58,537 nt of DNA from assembly GCA_021444005.1 (NCBI GenBank), contig JABUSB010000002.1, positions 81,349 through 139,885 on the forward strand, read 5' to 3'. This stretch comes from Malacoplasma sp. (GTDB lineage Bacteria; Bacillota_I; Bacilli_A; Mycoplasmatales; Mycoplasmoidaceae). The stretch's first letter is position 1. The number at the start of each line of letters is the position of its first letter. This document shows, one piece after another, positions 56,650 to 58,537 of the stretch. The position numbers and the translations under genes were made by a program. A model generated the notes under the pieces. It was not told where the DNA came from. It was given only the letters and a program-made list of their open reading frames with translations, and made no database searches.

Positions 56650-58335
56650 CTAATACTTTGGTTGTTTTCGAAATTTTTTAACATAAACTTGTTTAATTTG
56701 GTTTTGGCTCAAGTTTGAATTAGCAGAAGCATTTGCATTGTTTTTTAAATTAATTGCTAAATTACTATTACCTTTTTTAAAAACTTCTTTTCAATTAATT
56801 TTGTATTTCACAAAAAATTCTTTATTGTTCCCTGTTTTTTGACTATCCCTTTTTAATACAAAGTAGTTAATTGTCGGGAATACTACAGCCCAAATAAAAA
56901 TTGCTCAAAACAAGATTGTGTGGTCAATGTTTTTTCACACCCCAGCAGTTGAGTAAAACAATCCATCACTACTATTGCCATAAGGGTTTATTGCAACCTT
57001 AACAATATTGTCATAAATTATAACTTCAAAAAATAAAACCAAGATTAAGACAATTGCCACAAAAGCAGTGAATAAAAATCCTTTAACGTGTTTACAACGA
57101 TTCCGCTTCTTATACCGGTCATAAATCCCTAGTGCAAACGAATATGCATATATTAAGAAGGCAATAACAACAGGGGCATTAGATGCCGCATCAAACAAGG
57201 CATCATTATTTAAGGTGATCATTGGCACCCCGAGTAATAACAAATAGAATATTGTTATGATTCAATAAAGTGCAAACCCACCAGCTTCGTGTTTACCAAT
57301 CCGTAATTTTTGGAAAAATTGGTAAAACATAATGTGCTTAGCAGCTACTAATCCTTCACAACTTTTAAGAAATGCAATTGATATTCCATTAATTACAATA
57401 ATTGCAGTTGCTGTAATAAACACGTTTACAGCAATTGCTAAATCACTTTGAATTTTAGGATCTTTTGTAACTGTTTTTAAAATGTCACCTACAGATCCTA
57501 GTCCTGTTAATCCACTTCCAATTGCAATTAAAATGTAAACAATTGCAATTATAACCATTGCAACAACTGTAACTAATGGTACTTTTTTTTCTGGATTATC
57601 CATTTCAGTTGCTAAGTTACCTACAGTTAAGAATGCATCAAAAGCAAATAAAATTGAAGGTAAAGCTAAAAATAAAGATGCAACATCAAATGACGATGTC
57701 GTTGACGTTGGATAAACTGTAACACCAACAGCATTAACTGGATTTTCAACCATTGCAGAATTATTTAAAATGTGGGAATTGTTAGCACCAATTAACCCAA
57801 CAACAATTGCTAAAACCAAAGGGATTAATTTTGTAATTGTCCCGATAAATTGGACTTTACCAGAGGCTTTTAATGCAAAGAAATTCATTAATCCAATGAA
57901 AATAAGCAGTCCAGTACCACATAATAGGATGTATCCAATATGCACACTATGATTAGTATCAATTGCTTGGAAGATACCTTCTACCGCAATTGCTGGTAAA
58001 CAGGCAATATATAATCCATAGTATATTGTACAGTGGATAACTTTAACAAATAAGCCTTGCTTTCTACCACCAAGTTCTTCAACTCACCCAGCTAATCCAC
58101 TCTTACTTTGACGACTAGTTGCAACTTCAGAGAAAGAATACGCTGTACATAATGAAATTAAAGCACCAATAATTCAAGCAACTAACAAAGCAATAAAGTT
58201 AACTTGTCCGTCACCTGTGGCAATATTACGCATAATACTACCATTTTTTAAGAAAATTCCGATCCCCATAGTACTTCCTAAAGATATAGAAAGTGCTGCT
58301 CAGAACCCAATTTTCCTCGCGTGTTTTACGCTCAT
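56650..58335 (-). CDS. Amino acid permease, APC superfamily
   Basis: 561 residues, about 12 membrane helices. The first helix carries the APC signature ALSISLGSTMGIGIFLKNGS, with the unwound GxG(I/V)G-type substrate site. Later segments include LLVAWIIGALISLCTAYSFS, VQFIGTITKLIPLVLAIVVG and PSILFAFDAFLTVGNLATEM, where APC proteins have their conserved helix-6 motif. The ~90 residues after the last helix are a basic, Asn-rich cytoplasmic tail ending RKQPKY. Substrate not predictable; mycoplasma members of this family often import amino acids such as arginine or others. Start ATG at 58335 (MSVKHARKIGFWAAL). The 202 bp from there to the right edge is AT-rich and shows no gene. Confidence 0.88.
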
Positions 58336-58537
58336 ATTCTTTTTTTCCTTTCATTTTTTATATTTTTTATAAAAAAATATATCATATTGGCAAAAAGATT
58401 AATTAAAAAATTTTAATTAAATTTAAAAATTAAAACAAAAATTAGTAAAGGTTATTAACACCTAAATATCATTTTTTTGTTAAGTTTTTCTTAATTGAGT
58501 AATTACTTAAAAATGAGTATAAGAATGAAATCACACT

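Noticed and set aside
1..58537. CRISPR arrays, tRNA or rRNA genes, insertion sequences
   Set aside because: I saw no regularly spaced repeats, no tRNA-like GTTCRANYC arms in cloverleaf context, no rRNA-like segments and no transposase motifs.

Overview
The window comes from a wall-less bacterium (Mollicutes, Mycoplasma in the broad sense). The DNA is very AT-rich. Nearly every long gene reads through in-frame TGA codons at conserved tryptophan positions, so TGA encodes Trp (translation table 4). Gene ends given here are therefore TAA or TAG, and several genes that look fragmented under the standard code are single intact genes. The mix of rpoD, ftsZ, secA, lon, tig and ileS with large surface proteins suggests a species of the Malacoplasma/pneumoniae-hominis side of the group, but I cannot name the species. 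Almost everything lies on the minus strand; only a small lipoprotein and a 72-aa membrane protein are on the plus strand.

Layout from left to right. Positions 1-2909: start of a large surface protein cut by the window edge. 3032-4483: miaB. 4606-5409: lipoprotein. 5470-6595: two overlapping small membrane proteins. 6774-9505: rpoD, trmK and a Nif3-like gene, a cluster known from Firmicutes. 9683-11485: ftsZ with a long N-terminal extension. 11671-19227: a restriction-modification locus with one GIY-YIG/helicase restriction gene and two tandem, closely related adenine methyltransferase genes. 19314-24107: a DUF31 (mycoplasma immunoglobulin-protease-like) serine protease next to a 1030-aa surface protein. 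24304-24522: small membrane protein. 24609-26270: leucine-rich-like surface protein. 26424-36902: three tandem paralogues of a ~1125-aa surface protein. 37104-41258: secA fused to a ~600-residue acidic tail. 41492-49262: two OppA-like lipoproteins flanking a leucyl aminopeptidase. 49679-56486: ileS, lon and tig. 56650-58335: an APC-family amino acid permease.

How the genes fit together. The left and right parts hold housekeeping genes for tRNA modification, transcription, division, secretion, protein folding and proteolysis, and tRNA charging. The middle is accessory and faces the host: surface proteins with repeated domains, a surface protease, and a restriction system. Peptide uptake (OppA-like lipoproteins), peptide cleavage (aminopeptidase) and amino acid transport (permease) form a nutritional theme expected for a parasite that scavenges amino acids. 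lon carries a CIRCE-like operator, consistent with HrcA heat-shock control.

The most notable observation is in the restriction locus. Both methyltransferase genes encode the catalytic NPPY motif with an uninterrupted C run. It is 7 C in the upstream copy (in frame, ON) and 8 C in the copy next to the restriction gene (frameshifted, stop a few codons later, OFF). This looks like a phase-variation switch placed inside the catalytic motif itself. Other points of interest are the acidic SecA tail, the FtsZ extension, mosaic relations among the tandem surface proteins, and palindromes over the promoters of the protease and of one surface-protein gene.
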